This document shows, piece after piece, positions 53,750-62,105 of a stretch of 64,000 nucleotides of DNA. The DNA lies in the NCBI RefSeq assembly GCF_011046735.1, contig NZ_CP049258.1, positions 5,226,001 to 5,290,000 on the forward strand. Direction: 5' to 3'. Origin of the DNA: Nordella sp. HKS 07 (GTDB taxonomy: Bacteria; Pseudomonadota; Alphaproteobacteria; Rhizobiales; Aestuariivirgaceae). The notes beneath the pieces are model-generated. The model was not told the DNA's origin, ran no database searches, and was given only the letters and a program-made list of their open reading frames with translations. The translations under genes and the position numbers were made by a program. The stretch's first letter is position 1. Each line of letters begins with the position of its first letter.

Positions 53750-54334
53750 TCAGTCCTTCGTTTCCTCTTCGACGGCTTCCTCGGCAGCCGTTTCCGACTC
53801 GAACAGCTCCTCGGCGGCGGCCAGCGCCTCGGCCCGCTCGGAGACGGGGCCGGTCAGGACCTCGCCGCGCGCCTGAGCATCCGCCTCGTCCTGCGAGCGC
53901 GCCACATTGAGCGTCACCGGAACGGAAAGCTCGGGGTGGAGGGCGATCTGCACCGTGTAGAGGCCGATGGTCTTGATCGGGGCATCGAGCAGCACATGGT
54001 TGCGCGACACCGGAATGCCGGCCGTCGAGGCGGCCTCGGCGATATCGCGGGTTGAGACCGAACCGTAGAGCTGACCCGATTCACCAGCCTGGCGCAGGAG
54101 GATGAAGCTCTTGCCTTCGAGCTTGCCGCTGTCGCCCATGGCGGCCTTGCGGCGCTCCTCGTTGCGAGCTTCGTGCTGGGTGCGGTCGCGCTCGAACTTG
54201 ACCCGGTTGGCCTCGGTCGCGCGCAGCGCCTTGTGCTGTGGGAAGAGGTAGTTGCGGGCGAAGCCGTCCTTGACCTTGACGACTTCACCCATATTGCCGA
54301 GCTTGCCGATGCGCTCGAGAAGAATGACGTCCAT
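53750..54334 (-). CDS. rplI: 50S ribosomal protein L9
   Basis: Ribosomal protein bL9 of 194 residues. The N-terminal domain [32 protein letters not shown] is canonical, followed by the long connecting helix and the C-terminal domain. An acidic, alanine/glutamate-rich tail of about 40 residues makes it longer than the E. coli protein (about 149), as often in Hyphomicrobiales. Last gene of the rpsF-rpsR-rplI operon, with a family C repeat between it and rpsR. Confidence 0.97.
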   Translation of the reverse strand: MDVILLERIGKLGNMGEVVKVKDGFARNYLFPQHKALRATEANRVKFERDRTQHEARNEERRKAAMGDSGKLEGKSFILLRQAGESGQLYGSVSTRDIAEAASTAGIPVSRNHVLLDAPIKTIGLYTVQIALHPELSVPVTLNVARSQDEADAQARGEVLTGPVSERAEALAAAEELFESETAAEEAVEEETKD

Positions 54335-54406
54335 AATTCTAATCCTTTGCTGTCCCCGATCCTGGAGGATGGGTTAGAGGCGGATCGGGTATCCGCCCCA
54401 ACCGTC

Positions 54407-54456
54407 GAAGCGTTCCCCGCCAAAGTTGTTCGACTTTGGCGAGAAGGGAACGCTCC
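54407..54456. repeat. family C palindromic repeat
   Basis: GAAGCGTTCCCCGCCAAAGT, loop TGTTCG, ACTTTGGCG, GGGAACGCTCC. A nested palindrome inside the ribosomal protein operon between rpsR and rplI. Related to 1455-1504 and 63928-63977. Confidence 0.75.
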
Positions 54457-54465
54457 AATGAGCGA

Positions 54466-54714
54466 TTACTTCAGCACGTAGGGCAGGAGGCCCAGGAAAC
54501 GCGCGCGCTTGATCGCCTGGGCGAGTTCGCGCTGCTTCTTGGCCGAAACCGCGGTGATGCGCGACGGCACGATCTTGCCGCGCTCGGAGATGAAGCGCTG
54601 CAGCAGCTTCACATCCTTGTAGTCGATCGCCGGCGCGTTATCGCCCGAGAACGGGCAGCTCTTGCGACGACGGAAGAAGGGGCGACGTGCCGGCCCGCCT
54701 TGACCTTGAGCCAT
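54466..54714 (-). CDS. rpsR: 30S ribosomal protein S18
   Basis: Ribosomal protein bS18 of 82 residues. [50 protein letters not shown] is the conserved core. It binds S6 on the 30S platform. It overlaps the rpsF stop (54714) by one base. Confidence 0.97.
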   Translation of the reverse strand: MAQGQGGPARRPFFRRRKSCPFSGDNAPAIDYKDVKLLQRFISERGKIVPSRITAVSAKKQRELAQAIKRARFLGLLPYVLK

Positions 54715-55130
54715 TAGTTAGCCTCCCTGTCCGAAGAGAAATCGAGATCGTCGAAGCCACGACCGCCACGGCCGCCGAAGCCACGTCCACCGCCGCGCTC
54801 GTCGCGCTTGCCGGCCTTCATCATGGCCGTGGGACCGTCTTCGTGCTTCTCGACGCGCACCGTCATGAAACGGATGACGTCTTCATTGATCGACATCTGG
54901 CGCTCCATTTCGGCGATAGCCGCCGGCGGGGCTTCGATGTCGATATAGGTGTAGTGCGCCTTCCGGTTCTTCTTGATGCGGAAGTTGAGGGACTTCAGAC
55001 CCCAATACTCGGTCTTGCCGATCTTGCCGCCACCCGAAGTGATGACGGTCTTGAATTGATCAGTCAGCTGATCAACCTGCGCATTCGATGCGTCCTGACG
55101 GGTCAGGAACACATGCTCGTAAAGTGGCAT
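54714..55130 (-). CDS. rpsF: 30S ribosomal protein S6
   Basis: Ribosomal protein bS6 of 138 residues. [22 protein letters not shown] and [28 protein letters not shown] are conserved. The C-terminus is a glycine/arginine-rich tail ([18 protein letters not shown]), longer than in E. coli. The promoter should lie in 55131-55389. Confidence 0.97.
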   Translation of the reverse strand: MPLYEHVFLTRQDASNAQVDQLTDQFKTVITSGGGKIGKTEYWGLKSLNFRIKKNRKAHYTYIDIEAPPAAIAEMERQMSINEDVIRFMTVRVEKHEDGPTAMMKAGKRDERGGGRGFGGRGGRGFDDLDFSSDREAN

Positions 55131-55389
55131 GTTTCAAGCCTTTCAAAGTTTCTGCCATCAATTGACTCCCGGCGCAGAGCCTCCTTCGAGCCCTCAGAAG
55201 TGAAAGGCTCGAAAGACCGGTTTCTCGAAAGAGCGGAGACACGGGAAGACGGGATCAAACCCTGTCTGGGACCCTGATGAGCCACAAACCTTCCGTTCAG
55301 CCCCCCAACCGGAAGCCAACTGGCGGGGGCTCTATGGCTGAAAAGCCCGCGGAATGCAAGCGCTCTGAATGCCGTCAGGGAAGGCTCTC
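55131..55389. promoter_or_regulatory. rpsF upstream region
   Basis: A 259-bp gap that should hold the promoter and leader of the rpsF operon on the minus strand. Short inverted segments (CTTTCGAG/CTCGAAAG around 55210 and 55230) could form a leader hairpin. I could not identify a convincing S6:S18 leader motif by eye. Confidence 0.4.
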
Positions 55390-55713
55390 CTAATCCCAAT
55401 CCTGAACTTCAGGATTGTAGAACCAACGCCGTAACTCCCGGCAGGTGCGGGGGCGGCCGTCGCTGACGCTGCCATCCGTGCAGGGATCATAGCGCTTGCG
55501 GCGCCACTCTCGCGGCTCCGGCTCGCGGCCCTGATGACGCAGCCAGCGCCTGAGCTCCTTGCAGCTGCGGGCTTTGCCGTCACTGAGGCTCCCGTCACGG
55601 CAGGGGTTGTAATATTGGACCCGCTCAAGCCGGCCGCTATGGGGCTGTGCCTCACCAGCGGGCACGAATGCTATCGACGAAAGACAGAGGCAAAAAAGAG
55701 CGACACGAAGCAT
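55390..55713 (-). CDS. secreted protein with a duplicated Cys motif
   Basis: Protein of 107 residues. A signal peptide (MLRVALFCLCLSSIAFVPAGEA) is followed by two copies of one unit of about 27 residues: Y-N-P-C-R-D-G-S-L-S-D-G then R-S-C-K-E-L-R-R-W, and Y-D-P-C-T-D-G-S-V-S-D-G then R-T-C-R-E-L-R-R-W. Each unit has two Cys that could pair. AAGGA precedes the ATG. I do not recognise the family. It could be a periplasmic metal- or peptidoglycan-binding protein, but no function can be assigned. Confidence 0.7.
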   Translation of the reverse strand: MLRVALFCLCLSSIAFVPAGEAQPHSGRLERVQYYNPCRDGSLSDGKARSCKELRRWLRHQGREPEPREWRRKRYDPCTDGSVSDGRPRTCRELRRWFYNPEVQDWD

Positions 55714-55799
55714 GGGGTGGTCCTTGGCCTATTGTTCATGGACGCGAAGGATCCCCGAGGCGGGTTGTGAGAGTATTGCGGTGGGCAGGATTTATCCGC

Positions 55800-55916
55800 T
55801 TAGATCACGATGAGTTTGGATTGAGTCAATCCAAACTCATAAACGTGATCGATTCTCATATGTTAGCGCGGGATCCTCGTGAAAAACTGGTGCCCACTTT
55901 TTCGCATCCCGCGCTA
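55800..55916. repeat. family E palindromic repeat, copy 3
   Basis: Same architecture as copy 2, including the TTTGGATTGAGTCAATCCAAA hairpin and CGCATCCCGCGCTAG end. It overlaps the last 27 codons of the sensor kinase gene and supplies its C-terminal residues and stop. Confidence 0.85.
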
Positions 55917-57249
55917 GCGGGAAGGACAGGCGGAAGGAGGCGCCGACGGCGCGGTCGCGCACCGAGACGCCGCCGCCATGGAGTCGCATCGCGTCGCCGA
56001 CGAGGCTCAGACCCAACCCGGCGCCGCGCCCATCCTTCTTGCGCTTGAAGAAGGGCTCGAAGATGCGATCGCGCAAGTCGGATGGAATGCCCGGCCCTTC
56101 ATCCGTCACCTCGACCCAGTCGGTGCCGACGAGGAGCGAGATTGTGCCTTTCCGGCCGCCATGGTCGATGGCGTTCTGGACGAGATTGGTCAAAGCCCGG
56201 CCGATCGCCTGCGCGTCGCCCTTGACGATGGCCGGACCGTCTGCCGCGCCGAATTCGATTTCATAGCCCGCCTCGAAAGCGAGCGGACCCATGTCGAGAA
56301 TGACCTGGCGCGCCAGCGCCTCGAGATCGACATCCGGAAATGGCGAGGGAGCAGAGTGCAGGCGCTCGAGGTCGAGCATCTGCTCGGTGATGATCCTGAG
56401 GCGCGCCGCATCCAGAGCGAGTTGCGCCTTTGCAGGTCCCTGCGGCAGCGCCGCAAGCCGTGTGTTCAGGATGGCGATGGGCGTGCGCAGCTCATGCGCG
56501 GCATCGGCGAGGAACCGCTCCTGGCGCTCATAGCCCTCGTCGAGGCGAGCCAGCGCGCCGTTCACCGCATTGACGAAGGGCAGTACCTCCGAGGGTATGT
56601 CGACCGTCGCCAGCCGCAGGCCGCGCTGGCTGACATCGATAGTGTCGGCCTCGGAAGCGGCACGGTCGAGCCCGGCGAAGGCCGAGCGCAGGATCCATGG
56701 CGTCGCGATCAAGGCGCCCACCGCCATGACGGCGAGGATGGGAAGGAGATATTGCAGGGTGACGAGCGAGAGGCCGAGCAGGACGAAATGGAACGGCCAG
56801 GGCGCTTCGCTGCCGGTGGTGAATTGCAGCCGGCCTATGCTCGTCTCGGCCCATCTGACGCGCGCTGTCGGCCGGTCGGGATCGCCCAGATTCCAGCCGA
56901 GCCGCGCCTGGCCGATATCGTCGAGCGCCGTGCCGATATTGGCATATTCGGGCGGGATCGCGCCGTGCGCGAGCTTGTGCTGCTGCCGGTCGCGGATGAT
57001 GAACCACAGATCCGGGATCGTCACGCGCAACGCCTTGAGCTCCTCGGTCTCGCGCAATCGCAGCCGGCCATTCTCGTCGCGCCCGATCGCCGCGCGCAAT
57101 ATGTCGATGGTCGCGTCGGGCGAGCGGAAATCGAAGAGAAGCCCCGAGCCGAACAGCACGGCGATGACCAGCGCCAGCACCGCCGCCTGGACGGCGAGCA
57201 GGCGGCGGAAGAGGCGCCTCCTGAGCGAGCGCCGCGCCGGGCCGGTCAT
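55837..57249 (-). CDS. two-component sensor histidine kinase
   Basis: Membrane kinase of 470 residues. One helix near residue 17, a periplasmic region (about 40-155), a second helix near 160-185, a HAMP-like segment, then the H-box FLADAAHELRTPIAIL near residue 247 and the ATPase domain with GRAGLGLSLVGDAMRLHG near residue 415. The normal family end is near FRLSFPLA; the last about 23 residues (RDAKKWAPVFHEDPALTYEN and on) are a translation of a family E repeat. It overlaps the response regulator by ATGA. Its partner regulator carries an internal stop. Confidence 0.9.
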   Translation of the reverse strand: MTGPARRSLRRRLFRRLLAVQAAVLALVIAVLFGSGLLFDFRSPDATIDILRAAIGRDENGRLRLRETEELKALRVTIPDLWFIIRDRQQHKLAHGAIPPEYANIGTALDDIGQARLGWNLGDPDRPTARVRWAETSIGRLQFTTGSEAPWPFHFVLLGLSLVTLQYLLPILAVMAVGALIATPWILRSAFAGLDRAASEADTIDVSQRGLRLATVDIPSEVLPFVNAVNGALARLDEGYERQERFLADAAHELRTPIAILNTRLAALPQGPAKAQLALDAARLRIITEQMLDLERLHSAPSPFPDVDLEALARQVILDMGPLAFEAGYEIEFGAADGPAIVKGDAQAIGRALTNLVQNAIDHGGRKGTISLLVGTDWVEVTDEGPGIPSDLRDRIFEPFFKRKKDGRGAGLGLSLVGDAMRLHGGGVSVRDRAVGASFRLSFPLARDAKKWAPVFHEDPALTYENRSRL

Positions 57250-57920
57250 GCATCCTCGCGCAAGAGGTAGCCAACACCGCGGATCACATTGATGACGAGG
57301 CGGGCATCGGCTTCGTTGAGCCGCCGGCGCAGGCGCGATATGTGGGAATCGAGTGCATTCGACTGGATCTCGTCGTCGAAGCCGAACACCGCCTCCATCA
57401 GGTGAGCGCGCGGCACCATGCGGCCGGTGCGGCGGATGAGGCTCTCCAGCACCAGTAGCTCGCGCCGCGGCAGCTTGAGCGGCTCGTCGTCGATGCGCGC
57501 CTCGCGATGGGTGGGATCGAAAGTGAGCCGGCCGATGGTGATCAGCGGCACAGTGAGAGTCTACGGGCGGCGCAATACGGCGCGCAGGCGGGCCAGCAAC
57601 TCGTCGAAATCGAAGGGCTTGCAGATATAATCGTCGGCGCCGAGGTCGAGACCCGCGACGCGCTCCGGCACATGGCCCATCGCGGTGAGGACGATCACGG
57701 GCAAGGGGTCGCCGCGCTTGCGCAAGGTAGCGAGGAAGCGCAGCCCGTCGCCATCCGGCAATTGGCGGTCGAGCAGAGCGGCGTCATAGGCCGTGTCGGT
57801 GACGATGAACTCCGCATCGGCGAGCGTCGACACGGCGTCGATCAGAATGTCGTGCCGGGCGAAGGCCGCCTTGAGGGCTTCCACCATTTGCGGTTCGTCT
57901 TCGATGAGGAGAAGGCGCAT
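57246..57920 (-). pseudogene. OmpR-type response regulator with in-frame TAG
   Basis: Receiver plus winged-helix regulator, 224 residues if read through. The receiver starts MRLLLIEDEPQMVEAL, with the phosphoacceptor Asp in DAALLDRQLPDGDG and Lys in DDYICKPFDFDELLARLRAVLRRP. A TAG at 57561-57563 then stops translation, and the frame continues with TLTVPLITIGRLTFDP into a complete DNA-binding domain ending GVGYLLREDA. A GTG at 57551 is the only restart and has no ribosome binding site. A single C to T change (CAG to TAG) is the simplest cause. It overlaps the kinase gene as ATGA. Confidence 0.85.
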
Positions 57921-57924
57921 GGCT

Positions 57925-58110
57925 TCAGAAGAAGGAAAGTCCCTTGGTGACGGCCGCCAGCGAGCCCGTGACGCCGGACCACAGCCAGCCATAGCTGTCG
58001 GGCAGCGCCAGATGCAGCGACTTATCATAAAGCAGGAAGCCGAGCACCAGCGCAATGATGCAGGTCTGCGTCCATTGGCGGGCTGCCGCGCCGCCGCTCT
58101 CATAGAACAT
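57925..58110 (-). CDS. small membrane protein upstream of the two-component system
   Basis: A protein of 61 residues, MFYESGGAAARQWTQTCIIA followed by a hydrophobic segment (IIALVLGFLLY) and a second mildly hydrophobic C-terminal part. GAGGAGA lies before the ATG. It is four bases upstream of the response regulator and so co-transcribed with the sensor pair. I do not recognise it; a signalling accessory protein for the kinase is possible. Confidence 0.65.
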   Translation of the reverse strand: MFYESGGAAARQWTQTCIIALVLGFLLYDKSLHLALPDSYGWLWSGVTGSLAAVTKGLSFF

Positions 58111-58173
58111 GAGCCTGTCTCCTCTCGAATGCAGGCCCTGTTGCCCAAACAACATTGCGGCAGTCTGGCAAAC

Positions 58174-58656
58174 TCAGGCTTCAGTCTGGGAAAGGACTTT
58201 CGCCATCGGATAGATATTTTCCCTGAGGCGGCCGGTCTGCGGCTGCCCTTCATCCCTGAAGCCGCGCGCCAGATAGAAACGGTGCGCGGTGGCGGTGCTG
58301 TTGAGGGTAAGGCGTGCGACGCCGAGTTGCGCCGCCCCTCGCTCGAAGGCCCGGATCAGCGCGCTGCTTACCCCCTGGAATCGCGCATCGGGCGAGACAT
58401 AATTGAGCCTGATCTCGCCCGATCTGGACATGAGGCCGACACCCAGAATCGCCCCGTCATCACCCTCCGCCACGAGACAGAGGGTATCTTCCGCCCGCAC
58501 CCAATCGCGGAAATGTTCGGCCGTCTTGTTGGCGAGCCAGCTTGCGAGGAGGGCTGGATCATTTTCATGATCGCGCCCGCAAAGTTCCGCGATGGAGCGC
58601 CTGAGCACCAGGGCGGCGGGCTCGCCATCATCCGCGGTTGCGGCGCGGATATTCAT
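58174..58656 (-). CDS. GNAT family acetyltransferase
   Basis: N-acyltransferase of 160 residues. The acetyl-CoA binding loop is VSPDARFQGVSSALIRAFERGA near residue 90, with the late Tyr in AHRFYLARGF near residue 130. The start ATG overlaps the HIT gene stop as ATGA. The substrate is not known. Convergence with no neighbour; 64 nt to the small membrane gene. Confidence 0.87.
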   Translation of the reverse strand: MNIRAATADDGEPAALVLRRSIAELCGRDHENDPALLASWLANKTAEHFRDWVRAEDTLCLVAEGDDGAILGVGLMSRSGEIRLNYVSPDARFQGVSSALIRAFERGAAQLGVARLTLNSTATAHRFYLARGFRDEGQPQTGRLRENIYPMAKVLSQTEA

Positions 58657-59111
58657 GGGCTCGTGTCCTTGCCCTTGAGCGCCTCGCGCAAGGCGAAGGC
58701 CACTTGTCCGAGCTCGGCCTCGCTTGGCCGGGCAATGGGCTGGAAGGTGACATTCTCTTCGGCGATATAGCGCCTGGAGGTGATGTCGGTGGGCGCGATC
58801 ATCGGCAGGACATGGGCATGGGCATGGGCGATATCGCCGCCGGTGAACAGAAAGGCGGCGCGGCTCACCCTGTGGCTGGCCTTGAGGATGCGCGCGAGCC
58901 GTTGGCCCAGCACGATGATGCGCGAGGCGAGCTCGGCGGTGAGATCGTCGAAGGTGGGATAGTGGTCGCGCGGAATGATCTGCACATGGCCCGGCCGGAT
59001 TGGGCCGGTATCGAGGAAGGCGACCAGATAGTCGTCTTCATAGACGATATGGGCAGGGCATTCGCGCCGCGCGATGCGGCAGAACAGGCAGGGATTTGAA
59101 GTCGTGGTCAT
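58653..59111 (-). CDS. HIT family hydrolase
   Basis: Histidine-triad nucleotide-binding protein of 152 residues, a hydrolase or transferase of nucleoside phosphoramidates or dinucleotides. A Cys-pair near the start, CLFCRIARRECPAHIVYEDD, is typical, and the triad HAHAHVLPM is near residue 97. The start MTTTSNPCLFC is preferred to one 19 codons upstream. It is coupled to the GNAT gene, which may use a related acyl-adenylate or nucleotide step. A terminator on the same strand lies upstream. Confidence 0.92.
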   Translation of the reverse strand: MTTTSNPCLFCRIARRECPAHIVYEDDYLVAFLDTGPIRPGHVQIIPRDHYPTFDDLTAELASRIIVLGQRLARILKASHRVSRAAFLFTGGDIAHAHAHVLPMIAPTDITSRRYIAEENVTFQPIARPSEAELGQVAFALREALKGKDTSP

Positions 59112-59156
59112 AGCGCGTCTCATCTGAAAGGGAGGAATTACGGGTTTCCGGAAATG

Positions 59157-59184
59157 AAAAACCCTCACCGGGCTGGCGGGAGGG
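59157..59184 (-). terminator. intrinsic terminator after the dehydratase
   Basis: On the minus strand: CCCTCCCG, loop CCAGCC, CGGTGAGGG, then TTTTT. One bulged T. It separates the serine/threonine dehydratase gene (stop 59332) from the HIT gene. Confidence 0.7.
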
Positions 59185-59331
59185 CTCGAGGAAACGCGGT
59201 CTCTCTTCAGGAAATCAGCGCGCGCTCAACAGCCTCCGCCGGTGGTACCCGGCAAGGGCTCGCGCATTCGAAGCTGGCCATTCTCAGATTTCATCGGTGG
59301 TCTTGTTGCACGAATATCAGGAGACTTCAAG

Positions 59332-60297
59332 CTAGGGCAGGGGAGTCCGACCCTGCAGCACCTGCGCGAATTTGCTGCTGTCGATATTGCCGCCCGACAG
59401 GATGAGCCCGACGCGCTGGCCCTTCATCTGCGCCTGTTCCTTCACGAGCGCCGCCAGAGCGGCGGCCCCGGCACCTTCGGCGACATTGTGGGTGGCGCGA
59501 TAATAGAGGCGCATGGCGTCCGCGATCTCGTCCTCGCTGACCTCGACGATGCGGTCGGCGCCCTTTGCTATGATCGCGACCGCGTCTGCGTTGGGCACGC
59601 GCACGGCCATGCCGTCGGCGAAGGAGAGGGCCGAATTGGTCGGAACGGCGCGGCGCTCCGCGACAGAGAGCTTATAGGCATTGGCCCTCTCGGCCACGAC
59701 CCCGATGACCTTCGTCCGGAGGCCAAGCAGATCGCGGATGGCGATAACGGCGCAGATGCCGGAGCCGAGCCCGATCGGCACATAGACGGCGTCGAGCGCG
59801 CCGGCGCCGTTGAAGAGTTCATGCGCATAGGTGGCCACACCCATCACCAGTTCGGGATGGAAGGAGGCCACCATGTCGAGGCCCTGTTCCCGGGCGAGGC
59901 GCATGGCGGTCTCGCGTGCCTCGTCGAAATCCGAGCCCGCCTCGATCAAGGAGCAGCCCAAGGCCCGCATCGCCTCGTTCTTCTCGAGCGAATTGCCCTT
60001 GGGCACCACCACTGTCGACGCAATGCCTTCGCGCCCGGCGGCGAAGGGGATGGACTGGCCGTGATTGCCGCGCGTCGCGGTGATGACGCCATTTGTCTCG
60101 CCGCGTTCCCTGCGCAGGCGCATATGGACGAGGCCGCCCCTGACCTTGAAGGCGCCGACCGGCGTGTGGTTCTCATGCTTGACCCAGCATTCGCATTGGG
60201 TTGCCGCAGCGAGAAGGGGCCAGGCATATTGCGGCGTGGGGGGCATCGCCGCATAGACGATGCTCTGGGCGCGCTCGAGATCAGCGTGTGTAAGCAT
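59332..60297 (-). CDS. PLP-dependent threonine/serine dehydratase family
   Basis: Fold-type II enzyme of 321 residues. The PLP Lys lies in HTPVGAFKVRGG near residue 50, TATRGNHGQSIPFAA gives the conserved Asn loop, and the phosphate loop is GLGSGICAV near residue 178. It has no regulatory ACT domain, so it is of the catabolic/short type. A second member of this family is in the nine-gene operon. Head-to-head with fabD, 115 bp apart. Confidence 0.9.
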   Translation of the reverse strand: MLTHADLERAQSIVYAAMPPTPQYAWPLLAAATQCECWVKHENHTPVGAFKVRGGLVHMRLRRERGETNGVITATRGNHGQSIPFAAGREGIASTVVVPKGNSLEKNEAMRALGCSLIEAGSDFDEARETAMRLAREQGLDMVASFHPELVMGVATYAHELFNGAGALDAVYVPIGLGSGICAVIAIRDLLGLRTKVIGVVAERANAYKLSVAERRAVPTNSALSFADGMAVRVPNADAVAIIAKGADRIVEVSEDEIADAMRLYYRATHNVAEGAGAAALAALVKEQAQMKGQRVGLILSGGNIDSSKFAQVLQGRTPLP

Positions 60298-60412
60298 GCT
60301 TCTCCTTATTGTCAGGCCCTGCCGACGGTCAATGGCTGTCGAAAGCCCGCGCTTGACTCCCCCGCCATCCGCATGCTTCGTGCCCCCTCGACTGAATCGC
60401 TAAAGGTACTGT

Positions 60413-61363
60413 ATGAGCCTCGCTTTCATATTTCCGGGACAAGGCAGCCAGGCCGTGGGCATGGGCAAGGCGCTCGCCGACGCTTCACCTGCCGCCCGCG
60501 CCGTCTTTGCCGAAGTCGATGAGGCGCTGGGCCAGAACCTGTCGAAATTGATGTGGGAAGGCCCTGAAGCCGAACTTACGCTGACCGAAAATGCCCAGCC
60601 GGCCTTGATGGCGGTGAGCTTGGCGGTCATCCGCGTGTTGGAAGCCCAGCATGGCGTAAGGCTGCAGGATGCCGCCAAATTCGTCGCCGGCCATTCGCTG
60701 GGGGAATATTCGGCCCTCGCCGCCGCCAGCACTTTCTCGCTCGCCGACGCGGCGCGTCTCCTCAAGCTGCGTGGCACCGCCATGCAGGCGGCGACCCCGG
60801 TCGGAACCGGCGCCATGGCCGCCCTTCTGGGCCTCGATTATCCGGATGCCGTGGCGGTCGCCGAGGCGGCCGCCCAAAACGAGATCTGCCAGGCCGCCAA
60901 TGACAACGCGCCGGGCCAAGTCGTGGTGTCGGGCCACAAGGCTGCCGTCGAGCGGGCCGTGATGCTGGCCAAGGAGAAGGGCGCCAAGCGCGCCGTGATG
61001 CTGCAGGTGAGCGCGCCGTTCCATTGCGCGTTGATGCAGCCCGCCGCCGAGGCGATGGCCAAGGCGCTGACCGATACGCCGATGCGCCCGCCCCTCGTGC
61101 CTGTCTATTCCAATGTGCTGGCCCGGCCTTTGACCGATGCCGCCGAGATCAGGAAGGCTCTGGTGGCGCAGGTCACGGGCACCGTCCGCTGGCGCGAGAG
61201 CATGGCGGCGATGGCCGCAGCGGGCGTTAAACTCTTTTGTGAAGCAGGCGCGGGTAAAGTCTTGTCGGGACTCGTGAAAAGGACGGCGCCTGACGCCCAG
61301 GGATTGTCGCTCGGCACGCCTGACGATATCGCCCAGAACGTGGCGCAGCTCAAACAGGGATAG
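60413..61363 (+). CDS. fabD: malonyl-CoA:ACP transacylase
   Basis: Loads malonate onto acyl carrier protein, 316 residues. Motif FPGQGSQAVGMGKAL is at residues 6-20, the nucleophile Ser in VAGHSLGEYSALAAAS near residue 92, catalytic His in PFHCALMQPA near residue 203. First gene of the fab cluster, four bases before fabG. Confidence 0.97.
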   Translation: MSLAFIFPGQGSQAVGMGKALADASPAARAVFAEVDEALGQNLSKLMWEGPEAELTLTENAQPALMAVSLAVIRVLEAQHGVRLQDAAKFVAGHSLGEYSALAAASTFSLADAARLLKLRGTAMQAATPVGTGAMAALLGLDYPDAVAVAEAAAQNEICQAANDNAPGQVVVSGHKAAVERAVMLAKEKGAKRAVMLQVSAPFHCALMQPAAEAMAKALTDTPMRPPLVPVYSNVLARPLTDAAEIRKALVAQVTGTVRWRESMAAMAAAGVKLFCEAGAGKVLSGLVKRTAPDAQGLSLGTPDDIAQNVAQLKQG

Positions 61364-61367
61364 AAAC

Positions 61368-62105
61368 ATGTTCGATCTTACGGGAAAGACGGCGCTCGTC
61401 ACGGGCGCCACCGGCGGCATCGGCGCCGCCATCGCCCGAGCCCTCCATAAGCAGGGCGCCACTGTCGCCATTTCGGGCACCCGCGCCGACGTGCTCGACG
61501 CGCTCAAGGCGGAACTCGGCGAGCGCGCGCATGTCGTCGTCTGCAATCTCGGCAATGCCGAGGAGGTCGAGAAACTTGTTCCCGCCGCCGAAGCGGCCAT
61601 GGGCTCGCTCGATATCCTGGTCAATAATGCCGGAATCACCCGTGACGGTCTGGCGATGCGCATGAAGGACGACGACTGGGCCCAGGTTCTGGACGTCAAT
61701 CTCACCGCATCGTTCCGCCTTTCGCGTGCGGCGATGCGGGGCATGATGAAGCGCCGCTATGGCCGCATCATCGGCATCACCTCAGTGGTCGGCGTCACCG
61801 GCAATGCCGGTCAGGCCAACTATGCCGCCTCCAAGGCGGGCATGATCGGCATGACCAAGGCGCTCGCCCAGGAACTGGCGAGCCGCAATGTGACGGTGAA
61901 CTGCATAGCGCCCGGCTTCATCGCGACGCCGATGACGGACGCGCTCAACGACAAGCAGAAAGAGGCGATCATCGCCAAGGTTCCGGCCGGAAGGCTCGGA
62001 TCCTCCGATGACGTGGCCGCCGCCGCGCTCTATCTTGCCAGCACCGAAGCCGCCTATATTACCGGCCAGACGCTGCATGTGAACGGTGGAATGGCGATGA
62101 TCTGA
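61368..62105 (+). CDS. fabG: 3-oxoacyl-ACP reductase
   Basis: NADPH-dependent SDR of 245 residues in fatty acid elongation. TGATGGIGAAIARAL is the cofactor site, NNAGITRDG near residue 86, catalytic YAASKAG near residue 151 and the C-terminal ITGQTLHVNGGMAMI. Located between fabD and acpP as in most proteobacteria. Confidence 0.97.
   Translation: MFDLTGKTALVTGATGGIGAAIARALHKQGATVAISGTRADVLDALKAELGERAHVVVCNLGNAEEVEKLVPAAEAAMGSLDILVNNAGITRDGLAMRMKDDDWAQVLDVNLTASFRLSRAAMRGMMKRRYGRIIGITSVVGVTGNAGQANYAASKAGMIGMTKALAQELASRNVTVNCIAPGFIATPMTDALNDKQKEAIIAKVPAGRLGSSDDVAAAALYLASTEAAYITGQTLHVNGGMAMI

Noticed and set aside
59154-59405. Leader peptide or attenuator on the plus strand
   Set aside because: The frame begins in the minus-strand terminator hairpin, has no plausible downstream plus-strand gene and no clustered regulatory codons.
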